Assembly (NCBI GenBank): GCA_029204225.1
Contig: CM055097.1
Span: forward strand, 61,598,640 to 61,662,639
Direction: 5' to 3'
Source: Diphasiastrum complanatum
Lineage: Eukaryota; Streptophyta; Lycopodiopsida; Lycopodiales; Lycopodiaceae
DNA length: 64,000 nucleotides
How positions within the stretch are numbered: the stretch's first letter is position 1; each line of letters starts with the position of its first letter. Of the stretch, positions 54,597 through 64,000 are shown piece after piece. The notes under the pieces are model-generated. The model was not told the DNA's origin and ran no database searches. It saw nothing but the letters and a program-made list of their open reading frames with translations. The translations under genes and the position numbers were made by a program.

Positions 54597-54598
<2 letters not shown>
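54390..54598 (+). repeat. Dispersed repeat R, copy 2
   Basis: Same block order as 37,303-37,526: (TG)n, TTGTATGTGTTGTTTT, CGTGACATTTTTCACGGGCA, GTGTGACATT, CGGCACAGGGTTAA and GACGGCAACCCTTACA. Like copy 1 it lies between (AG)n and (TA)n. Confidence 0.75.

Positions 54599-54640
<42 letters not shown>
54599..54640. repeat. (TA)21 microsatellite
   Basis: Uninterrupted TA, right border of repeat R copy 2 and left border of the tandem-repeat sequence that hosts the gypsy element. Confidence 0.95.
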
Positions 54641-54647
<7 letters not shown>

Positions 54648-54692
54648 TGAGTAGTTATAGATGGACAAAATGAATCTTATTCGGATTATAAG
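54641..54692 (+). repeat. Left half of interrupted tandem-repeat monomer
   Basis: GAGTAGTTATAGATGGACAA and TCTTATTCGGATTATAAG match 62,116-62,166. The monomer continues at 61,501 with CTTCTTGGTG, so the gypsy element split it. Confidence 0.85.
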
Positions 54693-55754
54693 TGTTACAT
54701 GCCTATGTAACTAGCAGTACTTCAGACCCCTAATAGTACACTTATTGTTGGGGGCTGAATGGCAAGGTATCCTTAGAATTAAGGGTATGTGCCCTTGGAT
54801 AAGGACATGCAAGTGACTACACCTTAGTTGGAGGTATGGAGTCACGTGACCCTTGGATAACGGGTACCCTTATCATTATTAAGGGTAGGTGCCTTAGATT
54901 AAGGTACTAGTGTCCTTGGTTAAGGACAGGTAGGTGTCTATGCCTTGGATGGAGGTATGGAACCTAGAGAGGTGTTAGAAAGTCATTGGATGACTATTTT
55001 TCTAAACCTTGGGCCTCAACCTTGAACCATATCACTTTATTGGTCTAGGACCAAAGTATACTTGCACAACTTGGGCAATGGGACCTAGTAGGAGGGCGCC
55101 CTTCTAAAGTGCCCGTTGAGTTCCCAACTCCCACAAGAAAGGCATTCAAAGAGCCATAGGTTATGGAAGGAGTCTCTTGACATTCCATAAGCCTATGGAG
55201 GCTCTTGGAGATTCTTTAACTCCTCTAGGCTTCTCTCTCTCTCATTGGATGAGCATGGAACTCCATAGTGCATTGGAGGGGTCCATGGGCCATCTATATG
55301 AGGGTAGTAGGGTGCCCATTGGGAGGGGGAGATCTCTCTTGTTTGCTTGGCTTATGCTCTAGTATTGCTACTAGTGTGTAAAGTGCTTTCTTGTGGTAGT
55401 ACGCTTGAGGATTGGATCTTGCTTATGGTATTGGACATAAGTAGGGTTTGGATCTTGAGTATGCTATGGAGTCTTGTGGTATGTTTTTGATTTGTTTATG
55501 GTTAGCAAGGGGGTGCTAGATAGGTCTTGCTTGGAGCTTGGATCTAGCTATGGTTGGGTGGTGAATACTTGAGGCCAACTTGTTATCTATCTTTGTGTTT
55601 AAAGAGTAGGGACACAGGTGGAGGAGAGAACCTTGGAGGCTTGCAGATCCTTACTTGCAGGTGGAGGCATCCTAGCTTGTAGTTGGGGAGCATCTTGAAG
55701 CTTGCAGGTTGCTTGGAGGACATTTGGAGGACTTCCTCACCTCTACTTGTAAAA
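54693..55754 (+). repeat. Gypsy 5' LTR (1,062 bp)
   Basis: Begins TGTTACATGCCTATGTAAC and ends CTACTTGTAAAA. The expected TGTTAC/GTAACA inverted ends are altered at the right. Contains repeated AAGGGTA and TTGGATAAGG motifs. The TCTAGTATTG...TAAAG region and TTGCTTGGCTT have no coding role. Confidence 0.92.
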
Positions 55755-55755
55755 G

Positions 55756-55768
55756 TGGTATCAGAGCT
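55756..55768 (+). other. Gypsy primer-binding site
   Basis: TGGTATCAGAGCT, complementary to initiator tRNA-Met except at the last base, one nucleotide after the LTR. Confidence 0.9.
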
Positions 55769-56801
55769 AGACAAAGGATGGTAACCTTTCTAACCTTCTT
55801 CAAGTTCTATTAAGATCACCAACTAAATTTTTTTGGAGAAGATTATAGGCTTTTCTAGTTGTAGGAAGCCTGTAGTTGAAGTACCCAATGAATCTAGTTC
55901 TCTTTGGAAGAGAGTAGTGATGCTTATAGAATTGTTTAGGGGCTGATTTTTTATCATGTTAGAGAAGTTTTAAAGTGGGCTTTGGGTTTTTTAAAGTTCT
56001 AAAAAAAGATTTGTGGGATGGGTAGAGGAAGTCTTCCTCTACATACAGAAACTTTTTTTGGCAAAAAGATTGATTCTAGCTATGTATTTTGATCAAAACT
56101 AGTGTTTTTTTTGCATAAATGAAGTGTTTGAAGTTCTGATTTTTATTTTGAAGTTCTATTTTTCAGACCTATAAAACTGAAAATCAGATCTAAAAAATGA
56201 GGTTTTCATTCAAACTTCATTAGTTACACCTTTCTATCTCCTAGTTTCATGAAGATGGCAATGTAGGAAGGGAATGGTAGTGTAACTTTGTGCATAAAAC
56301 AAGTTTTGAAATTTTGTTTTTTGTCCTTTTGAAGTTCTGATTATCAGACCTGTAAATCTGAAAATCAGATCTGAAAATTGAAGTTTTCATAAAGCTTCAT
56401 TAGTTATCCATTTCTAGACACTAATTTATTGGTTTTGGAAATCTAGAATAGTGAGAAATGTGAAAACTTTGGTTGCTTTTGAAATGACAAATGAAATTGG
56501 AATGAAAATGGGAACTTTATATAAACGTTAGCTTGGATTAGTTAATTGAAGTTTACATAAAGATTTGATTTTCATTTTTGCTTTTGATTAAGGCAAATGT
56601 AGCTTGTTGTTGTTTTCCTCTTAAGCTTGGATTAAGCTTGCAAATAGTAGGCTTGGATTGAGCTTACAAACAATAAGATTGAATGAATAGAAGTAAATGT
56701 TTTTTATTTGCATTGGATGTAACAATTGAAGCATTTCTATCATTCTAATTTGAGCACTTGTTGTTGTATTTGCATAATAGAAAAACACACAAGCAACCCC
56801 A
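55769..56801 (+). other. Gypsy 5' leader
   Basis: About 1 kb of non-coding leader. TTTGAAGTTCTGAT/TTTTTAT, ATCAGACCTGTAAAACTGAAA-like sequence and a GTTTTCATTCAAACTTCATT block occur twice about 185 bp apart (56,130-56,225 and 56,325-56,405), an imperfect internal repeat. Confidence 0.75.
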
Positions 56802-57693
56802 ATGGATCAAACCAGTGAAAACCCAACATTTGATCTATCAAACCCATCCAATGTGGCACAAGCTCTTGAACTTTTATACCAACAAATTCAAGCCACTAAT
56901 AAGTAGCTTCTTGAAACTAATCAAAGAAACCAAGACTTAGAGTCTAGGTTAGCCAATCAAAAGAAGCATGTAGTTTCACCTCCTGTAAAAGTGTTTAAGG
57001 GGGAGAAGAAGGATAGGAACTTACAAGTGGTAAGTTCTTGGCTGAATGTTTGGAACAAATACTTTGCCACGAACCAATTCCCTGAATCTGAGAAGTTATC
57101 CACTGTCACCATGTTCCTTGAAGGAAGAGCCTTACTTTGGTGGGATGACTTAGTTGCAAAGAGCAATCAACCTTGTACATGGGATGATTTTTGCAAGCTT
57201 TTTAGGGATTATTTTCTACCACTTTTAGATGACTATGAACACTTCCAAAAGTTGAGTCATCTAACCATGAATAAAGGTTTGGAACAGTTTATTCAAGATT
57301 TTCATGAGTACCTGAATCCACTTTATAGTGATATTCCGCCTAAGGTACAAATGTTAATGTTTATTGATGGGTTACCAAAAGATTATCAAGTGGATGTTCG
57401 TAGGAACCATCCAAAAACCCTAGAAAATGCTATTAGGGTTGCAAAATACTTTGATGACACACCTAAGCCACCTATGGGGTCAACAGCCTAATGAGCAGAA
57501 AAAAGGTTTTCAATTTAAGAGGGGGGATAGGAAAGCTGTTAGTGAAACACATCCCAATTCCAACAATCTTAAGAAAACCAAGAAAAACTTTAAAAACCAT
57601 CAAGGTGGCATTGATAAAGTTGAAGCTCAAAAGAAGAACATGTGCTTCAAGTGCAATGGCGAGGGTCACCTTGCACGAGATTGTGTCAAATAA
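56802..57693 (+). pseudogene. Gypsy gag
   Basis: ATG at 56,802: MDQTSENPTFDLSNPSNVAQ; an in-frame TAG about 35 codons later; then VKVFKGEKKDRNLQVVSSWL, KYFATNQFPESEKLSTVTMF, LEGRALLWWDDLVAKSNQPC and LEQFIQDFHEYLNPLYSDIP (Retrotrans_gag). The frame shifts at about 57,480 and continues to a CX2CX4HX4C zinc knuckle, CFKCNGEGHLARDC, before a stop at 57,691. Confidence 0.88.
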
Positions 57694-57759
57694 CCAGATT
57701 CTACCTCAGGTAATCTATCTCGAAGTAATGAGATGGATGTATCTTGTCCTTAGTTCTTT

Positions 57760-58440
57760 AGTCTTTGGATCTAATGACCTTAAGTGCATTAAAAGTAAAG
57801 AAATTGAACAAGGTAACTGTTAAGAATAGATATCCACTGTCGCGGATGGATGACCTAATAGATTATCTTGGTGGTGCTGGGTACTTTACCAAGATAGACA
57901 TAAGGTCGAGATTCCATCAGATACGCATTAAGGCAGAAGATATACCAAAAACTGGATTTTGAACTCGCTTTGGTCACTATGAATTTTTGGTGTTGCCTTT
58001 TGGTTTGACTAATGCACCGGCAACTTTCCAATAGATGATGAACGATTTGTTCAAGCCATATTTGGAAAGATTCGTAGTGGTATTCTTAGATGATATCCTA
58101 GTGTTCCATAAGATTTTGGCGGAACATAAAGAGCATCTTAGGATTGTTTGGGACATGCTAAGAAGGGAAAAGCTCTTTGCCAAAGAGTCTATGTATGACT
58201 ACTTTTGCGAAGAAATTGTCCTACTTGGGGCACAAGATTTTCGAACGGGGAGTGGAGATTGAGGTCGATCGTATCCAGAGGGTTATTGATTGGCCTATTC
58301 TCACCACAGTTCAAAAAATCAAGTCTTTCTTGGGGTTTGTGGGATTTTTCCGTCGGCAAATTCTCCAATTTGCTCGATTGGCATTTTCCCTTACCCAGGC
58401 CTTGAAAGGCTATAAGAAGCTAAGCCGGAGGGCTAAGAGT
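57760..58440 (+). pseudogene. Gypsy reverse transcriptase, N-terminally deleted
   Basis: [40 protein letters not shown], two stops, GHYEFLVLPFGLTNAPATFQ and the active site VVVFLDDILVF (FLDD). After a frameshift it continues GHKIFERGVEIEVDRIQRVI and KIKSFLGFVGFFRRQI. The protease and the first RT block are absent; the joint after the gag zinc knuckle shows a deletion. Confidence 0.88.
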
Positions 58441-58860
58441 AGTGGTGTGGACGGAGGATATGAATAATTGTTTTGAGTTGCTTAAGAAAAGTGTCACTTC
58501 GGCAACAATACTAATCATTGGCAACCCTAATAAGACTTTTGTGGTTAGGACCGATGCCAGTGATTATGCTATTGGAGCTGTTTTGATGCAGGATGGAAAT
58601 CCTGTGGCTTATGAAAGCAAGAAACTCAATCCTGCCCAGTCTAGGTATTGTACCTATGAGAAGGAACTGTTTGCAATTGTTCATTCCTTGAAAATTTGGT
58701 GACATTATTTGTATGGAGCCAGATTTGAAGTTTTGACGAATCATCAGACTGTGATACTACAGATTTAAAGGGGAGGCAAGCTAGATGGGCTGAGCTGATA
58801 CAAATCTTTGACTTTTCTATACATTATTGTAAAGGAAGTCAAAATACTTCAGCGGATGCT
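58441..58860 (+). pseudogene. Gypsy RNase H
   Basis: KTFVVRTDASDYAIGAVLMQ, GNPVAYESKKLNPAQSRYCT and YEKELFAIVHSLKIW, the gypsy RNase H opening (TDAS..G.GAVL.Q......AY.SR.L...E..Y...EKE.LA.V). A TGA follows at 58,700, and the distal SADALS(R) block appears in another frame near 58,850. Confidence 0.85.
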
Positions 58861-60230
58861 TTGAGTTGGTTACCGGTTATTAATCAATTGTGCTTTACTG
58901 TTATAGAACCGGAGTTGTTTCAGTCTCTTCAAGGACTATATGAGTCCGATCCTTTTTTTGTAAAGTATTGGCAACAAGTACTTTCGGGGATCGATTCAGG
59001 TTTGCAAGATTCCTTGAATCAGGGAAAGACTGAAACAGATTTCCTAATTCGAAACATGATTTTGTTTCGTAAAGGAAAGGTGTGTGTACCGGAGAATGAC
59101 ACTGTAAGGGCCCAAATCTTGCATGAGTGTCATGATAGTCCATGCGCAAGACATTCGGGTATACAAAGAACACTTGACTTAGTTCGAAGGCAATTTTCAT
59201 GTCCTAAGATGAAAAGTCAGGTAGAGGCCTATGTACTTAAATGTACTAAGTGCCAGTTAAATAAAACAGAGAGGCTAAAAGCTAGTGGCCTATTACATCC
59301 TTTAGATATTCCTACCGGAAAGTGGGAAAGTATATTTATGGATTTTGTGGTCAGGCTTCCACGTACAGGGAAGGGCCACAATTCGGTTCGGGTCATTGTT
59401 GACAGACTTACGAAGTTTGCTCAATTTATCCCAACGAAAACTACTGTTAAAGCTTCAGAACTAGCTCAACTGTTTGTTGAGAAGCTTTTTCGACCGTATG
59501 GACTGCCTTGCGATATTGTTAGTGACCGTGACCCAAAATTCACTGGGAATTTTTGGCAAGCAGTATTTGAAAAGTTGGAAACAACTTTAAGTTTGAGTTC
59601 TACAGATCATCCGGAATCAGACGATCAAACGGAAAGGACCAATCAGATGATGGAGGATATGCTTCGAGCATATGTGGGCCATTGGCAATCTGATTGGGAA
59701 TAGTACCTTCTACTGGTGGAATTTGCATATAACAGTGCAAAACATTCAGCGACTGGATTCAGCCCTTTCATGCTTATGTATGGTTTTCAACATCGATCAC
59801 CAATTAGTGTTGGCATGAAAAACCTACGGGTCCAAGCCGCAGCTGATTTCCTTGCGGATATGCAAGAAATGTTACAGTTGGCTAAAGATAGCATAAGAAG
59901 TGCCTAGGACAGGGCAAGGCACTATTCTGATCTATCTCAAAAGCACAAGGTATTCATGGTCAACGACTGGGTGTTTTTGAGAGTCCCTAGTCACTCTAGG
60001 GGCTTGAAAACTATTAAGTGTGCAAAGTTTGTGCCTAGGTATTGCGGTCCTTTTAAGGTTATCCAAGTGATAAACAAAGTTGCATACAAACTAGACCTTC
60101 CAACTAACGTTGGAATTCATCTGGTTTTCCAGGTTAGTAAGTTGAAGCCCTCATTGGGGGTTGGGGAGACCCTGGTCCCTGTGGAAGACCTAGTGGAACT
60201 TCTTCGTGATGAGTCCGTGAGTGGACCACT
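58861..60230 (+). pseudogene. Gypsy integrase
   Basis: HHCC zinc domain: ILHECHDSPCARHSGIQRTL followed by KCTKCQ. Catalytic core: WESIFMDFVVRLPR, VDRLTKFAQFIPT, PYGLPCDIVSDRDPKFTG and DQTERTNQMMEDMLRAYVG, which show the D, D and E positions. Then two in-frame stops (59,701 and 59,905) in EFAYNSAKHSATGFSPFMLM and the C-terminal region (FLRVPSHSRGLKTI, FVPRYCGPFKVIQVINKVAY, VSKLKP). Nearly full length, the best-preserved part of the element. Confidence 0.9.
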
Positions 60231-60395
60231 TGAACCCGAGGCGATTGTTAATAGCCAGCAGAGAACTCTACGGAGTAGAGTGCTTCGGGAATTTTTAGTC
60301 AGGTGGAGGGGCAAATAAGAAGAGGAGGATACTTGGGAAAAAGAGACTGATCTCCAGAAGAATTTTCCAAATTTTTCCCTACAAGGAAAAATTTA
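60231..60395 (+). pseudogene. Chromodomain at integrase C-terminus
   Basis: EPEAIVNSQQRTLRSRVLRE, FLVRWRGK, stop, then EEEDTWEKETDLQKNFPNF. This is the chromovirus pattern (P..IL..R.R.LR...I.E.LVKW.G...E.ATWE....L...FP). Chromodomains guide integration to particular chromatin. A TAA replaces a residue in the linker before TWE. Confidence 0.88.
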
Positions 60396-60399
60396 AGTT

Positions 60400-60412
60400 T
60401 AGGGGGAAGGAA
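60400..60412 (+). other. Gypsy polypurine tract
   Basis: AGGGGGAAGGAA directly before TGTTACATG of the 3' LTR. Confidence 0.88.
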
Positions 60413-61495
60413 TGTTACATGCCTATGTAACTAGCAATACTTCAGACCCCTAATAGTCCACTTAGTGTTGGGGGCTAAATGGCAAGGTACCCTTAGAATT
60501 AAGGGTATGTGCACTTGGATAAGGACATGCAAGTGACTACACATTAGTTGGAGGTATGGAGTCACGTGACCCTTGGATAAGGGGTACCCTTATCAGCATT
60601 AAGGGTAGGTGCCTTAGATTAAGGTGCTAGTGTCCTTGGTTAAGGACAGGTTGGTGTTTATGCCTTGGATGGAGGTATGGAACCTAGAGAGGTGTTAGAA
60701 AGTCATTGGATGACTATTTTTCTAAACCTTGGGCCTCAAACTTGAATCATATCACTTTATTGGTCTAGGACCAAAGTATACTTGCACAACTTGGGCAATG
60801 GGACCTAGTAGGAGGGCGCCCTTCTAAAGTGCCCGTTGAGTTCCCAACTCCCACAAGAAAGGCATTCAAAGAGTCGTAGGTTATGGAAGGAGTCTCTTGA
60901 CATTCCATAAGCCTATGGAGGCTCTTGGAGATTCTTTAACTCCTCTAGGCTTCTCTCTCTCTCTCATTGGATGAGCATGGAACTCCATAGTGCATTGGAG
61001 GGGTCCATGGGCCATATCTATGAGGGTAGTAGGGCGCCCATTGGGAGGGGGAGATCTCTCTTGTTTGTTTGGCTTATGCTCTAGTGTTGCTACTAGTGTG
61101 TAGAGTGCTTTCTTGTGGTAGTATGCTTGAGGTTTGGATCTTGCTTATGGTATTGGACATAAGTAGGGTTTGGATCTTGAGTATGCTATGGAGTGTTGTG
61201 GTATGCTTGTGATTTGTTTATGGTTAGCAAGGGGGTGCTAGATAGGTCTTGCTTGGAGCTTGGATCTAGCTATGGTTGGGTGGTGAATACTTGAGGCCAG
61301 CTTGTTATCTATCTTTGTGTTTAAAGAGTAGGGACAAAGGTGGAGGAGAGATCCTTGGAGGCTTGTAGATCCTTACTTGCAGGTGGAGGCATCCTAGCTT
61401 GGAGTTGGGGAGCATCTTGAAGCTTGCAGGTTGCTTGGAGGACATTGGAGGCTCTACCTTGGATTTGGAGGACTTCCTCACCTCTACTTGTAAAA
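60413..61495 (+). repeat. Gypsy 3' LTR (1,083 bp)
   Basis: Matches 54,693-55,754. It is 21 bp longer mainly because of GGAGGCTCTACCTTGGATTT near 61,445, a partial repeat of the adjacent GGAGGAC sequence. It is followed by the TSD ATAAG at 61,496-61,500. Confidence 0.92.
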
Positions 61496-61500
61496 ATAAG

Positions 61501-61961
61501 CTTCTTGGTGTATGTCAAAGGAAAAGATGCGAACATCTATCACATTACAAAAAAATAAAAACAAAAGAGATATAATCTTTATGAGTAGTTTTAGATGAAA
61601 AAAGACTTATTTGGATTATATGCTTTTTGGTTCTTAACAAATACTTTTGAAAAATGTAATATATTCACAAACTAATGGAGTTTCTCTCACCTTCTACGGA
61701 GGTTGACTAGATTTCATCTTATGTTTCATTGGTAAGTTGCAATGGAAAATTAAGGAAAAATTAAGACAAAAAAAGATAATCTAGGAAAGGAAATGTTACA
61801 AGATGTTAAATAAGTAATATGAGAAAAAAACAAGAAGATATTATTCTCCTGAGTAGTTATTAATGGAAAAAAAAAATCTTATTTGGACTAATGTAAGCAT
61901 TTTAATATATGCCAAGGTAGGGGGATGGGAGCATCTAGCATATTATGAGAAACAACAACAA

Positions 61962-62007
<46 letters not shown>

Positions 62008-62335
62008 GTGAATGGATATAGATGGACAAAAATAAATCTTATTGGAGAATAGGCGGAGGGAAATGGGAGCATCTAACACAATATGAAAAAACAAACTATT
62101 CTTAAAAAAATATTTTAAGTAGTTATAGATGGACAAAATGAATTTTATTTGGATTATAAGCTTCTTGGTGATGCCGATGGAAGAGATGTGAGCATGTATC
62201 ACATTATGAAAAGAAAACAAAAGATATAATGTTTATGAGTAGTGTTAGATGAAAAACAACTTGTTTGTTATAAACTTTTTGGTTTACACCAATTGAGAGG
62301 ATGAGAATGTCTACCACATTATGAGAGAATTCACC
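61501..62335 (+). repeat. Degenerate tandem repeat with TA tract
   Basis: Monomers of roughly 100-170 bp share GAGTAGTTATAGATGGA, AATCTTATTTGGATTATA, GCTTCTTGGT, GGGAGCATCTA and CACATTATGAAAA (copies near 61,501, 61,590, 61,850, 62,000, 62,115 and 62,235). A TA run at 61,964-62,004 lies inside one copy. The same family in opposite orientation begins each duplication copy (361 and 13,799). Confidence 0.8.
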
Positions 62336-63235
62336 TAACTTATAGGAACTTTCAAGATCAACTCCTACTGATATTTTCTCGATATGTACACATGTGGGAA
62401 TAGCCTTTCACACATGGAAACCATGTCTCATTCACATGGGAATGTTAAATCTATCAATGAAATGGTGTCACATGGCAATTTTCTACTTGACTAGCTTCCA
62501 ACTAGTTCATATTTGAGTCAATAAAGACAAATTCAATCTAACTAAATCTAGATGTATTTATGACTATCATCCACACATGGAAACAGGCTCCACACATGTG
62601 GGATTAAGTTATGTACAAATCAACTTAGATCAAATAGCTAGAATTTGACAATTTTAACAATATAGTGCAGAGGAAGTCCAAAAACTAGGCAAACATAATA
62701 AAAAAGTGTCTGTTCTAGCTCAGATCTTCACCAAAAAGACTAATTTTTAGGGCATTGAGTTCTAGATCAGATTTGCTTGTAGTTGGCTACTTCCCAACAC
62801 CATTCTCACTGCAAATGATTAACAATACTGAGTCTTATAGAACTATTTGCTTGCTTGCACATATTTCACACAAAATCACATAAGTAGGCAAAAACTCAAC
62901 GAAATCATAGTTTTTGAGTTTCTAAATGCGTCATAACTTTGATTGGCAATACTAGATACTGTCTAGTATGGTTTGCAATTTTTCAAGCAAACAAATGAGA
63001 GATTTCTTGGCAAAACTCTCTCACACAATACTTGGAAGTATTGTAAAAATCTTCTAAGTCAACAGATCTTCAATCTGTTTGGTGATGCTACCTTGGCCTT
63101 TCTGATGCCTCCAGAATTGTGTCTCTGTTTCCCAAGTGATGATTCAGATGCTTCAGTACCTGCAAAATAGCAAAAGTAGATTTCTTCAAGCTTTTTTCTC
63201 TCCAAGCTTTCATCTCATGTCATAGGACTATCAGG
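62336..63235. other. Non-coding AT-rich segment
   Basis: CACATGTG and CACACATGTGGGA motifs at 62,388-62,610 recall LTR sequences such as element Y. There is no pol or gag homology. A 65-codon frame at 62,973 shows no family. Confidence 0.5.
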
Positions 63236-63248
63236 CTCTGATACCATG
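63236..63248 (-). other. Minus-strand primer-binding site
   Basis: GGCTCTGATACCA is the reverse complement of TGGTATCAGAGCC. On the minus strand it is preceded by GAATATTGACA, a plausible LTR end (TTGACA). An LTR element reading leftwards is therefore suspected, with its 5' LTR to the right, but no matching LTR start (TGTCAA on the minus strand) was seen before 64,000, and no gag to the left. Confidence 0.6.
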
Positions 63249-64000
63249 TCAATATTCAGATAAGCAATAAAAATCATTCACCGTAAGCAATCACCACAAG
63301 GAGAAAGAACAATACACACCATCACTAACATAACTGCATTTAAAAGTACAATAAATCCTGATAGAGATAGAAAAGACCTAGGCGTTGACTAATAGATTAG
63401 CCTACATCTAGTTATAGCTAGCAACAGTAAAGTACATCGTAAACAATAACAATGAAGTTTATTATTGATTTCTAACAAGAAAAAGCCTAGCGTCGGCATT
63501 TTGTGCTATTGGTAGACTAGATTCCTAAACCAACGCGTGACTCTTATCAGTACACCAAAAACAATCCAAACAGATTTTATTCCAAAAACTTCAACACATT
63601 TCTGAATAGTTTCCAAATTTCTAGTAAAAGAAGAGCATGATTCACGAGTTTATTTTTCTCTTTAGGAACTGTTGATAGATTAGATAGTAATCTATAGTTC
63701 TAACAAACCCACAGTTGGCCACCATAGTGCAAGCTTTATGGTTTGCATTATGTCATGGTTGCAAAATATCAGCTTTTCTAAATTTGAATAGATATAAAGA
63801 AAAAAATTGCAAGTAATCTTCACAAAGTATAGAAATGTGTCGAAGAGAAACTGTGTTTAATACTTTTTGGAACATGTGATACAACAAAGAACAAGTACGT
63901 ATCCTGGATAGACAAGCTCGATCCCAACAGGTAATAACTTATTGCCATTACACTATTTTTTCCAGATATTCTTTCATTTTTCATACTGAATCAATCTTCT
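63249..64000 (-). other. Possible partial LTR running off the window
   Basis: If 63,236-63,248 is a primer-binding site, this stretch is the adjoining LTR. It is AT-rich, has no coding potential and contains TAGATTAG and GATAGAG motifs. The far end is not defined within the window. Confidence 0.35.

Larger units (their letters stand above)
54693..61495 (+). mobile_element. Full-length Ty3/gypsy chromovirus, decayed, 6.8 kb
   Basis: 5' LTR 54,693-55,754, PBS, gag, RT, RNase H, integrase, chromodomain, polypurine tract, 3' LTR 60,413-61,495, with ATAAG duplicated on both sides (54,688-54,692 and 61,496-61,500). LTRs differ by a few percent by eye and by a 21-bp length difference near the end. 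The coding region has multiple stops and frameshifts, and the protease and RT N-terminus are missing (only about 70 bp lie between zinc knuckle and RT). It is a dead element inserted in a tandem-repeat array whose uninterrupted version is seen at 62,114-62,170. Confidence 0.93.

Overview
This window is transposon-dense nuclear DNA from a land plant, probably one with a large genome. The evidence is tRNA-iMet primer-binding sites of the plant type (TGGTATCAGAGC), Ty1/copia and chromodomain Ty3/gypsy elements, plant-type Helitron termini, and decayed fragments resembling plant genes: an HSP70/HSP90-organizing protein (HOP), a hydroxyphenylpyruvate-reductase-like protein, an EXO70-like protein and a beta-tubulin. 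No intact conventional host gene was found, and the species cannot be named from this sequence.

Layout. From 1 to about 31 kb there is a head-to-tail tandem duplication (copy A about 361-13,680; copy B about 13,800-27,905) of a unit made of nested, decayed copia elements: integrase and RT fragments, an RT-RNase H module, a coiled-coil ORF followed by a polypurine tract and an LTR (family X), an inverted second copia segment, two low-complexity arrays in opposite orientation, a gag fragment, and a second family-X LTR. That LTR is interrupted by a short copia-type element (element Y). Copy B holds the complete element Y: 701-bp LTRs, 5-bp TSD TGGTG, and one uninterrupted 717-codon gag-protease ORF. 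Copy A stops inside that ORF, so the duplication happened after element Y inserted.

From 31 to 41 kb lie the rest of the interrupted X LTR with a small gypsy remnant inside it, a broken gypsy gag, unassigned minus-strand coding-like segments between very long (AG)n tracts, a minus-strand copia gag-protease fragment and a minus-strand X LTR with its coiled-coil region and a 237-codon ORF of unknown function. From 41.3 to about 51 kb there is a cluster of Helitron-like elements. Four 3' termini share a GC-rich hairpin, exactly 8 nt, then CTAG. One 2.5-kb member carries at least three unrelated plant gene fragments on one strand. The cluster also contains a higher-order minisatellite rich in CCACGTGG and inverted arrays of an AAAATTCGAGTC-type motif. 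From 52 to 54.6 kb there are further minisatellites, a beta-tubulin pseudogene without introns where it can be read, and a repeat bounded by (AG)n and (TA)n.

From 54.7 to 61.5 kb there is a full-length but decayed chromovirus (Ty3/gypsy with an integrase-linked chromodomain), with TSD ATAAG, inserted in a degenerate tandem repeat that resumes at 61.5-62.3 kb and is related to the sequence at the left edge of each duplication copy. The last 1.7 kb has no recognisable gene apart from a minus-strand primer-binding site.

The genes do not form a cellular pathway. They are mobile-element parts: gag packages RNA, protease and RT-RNase H-integrase copy and insert it, and short elements such as Y would depend on proteins supplied in trans. 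Element Y is the only element with an intact long ORF; the rest are pseudogenes. Boundaries of arrays and degenerate elements were judged by eye.
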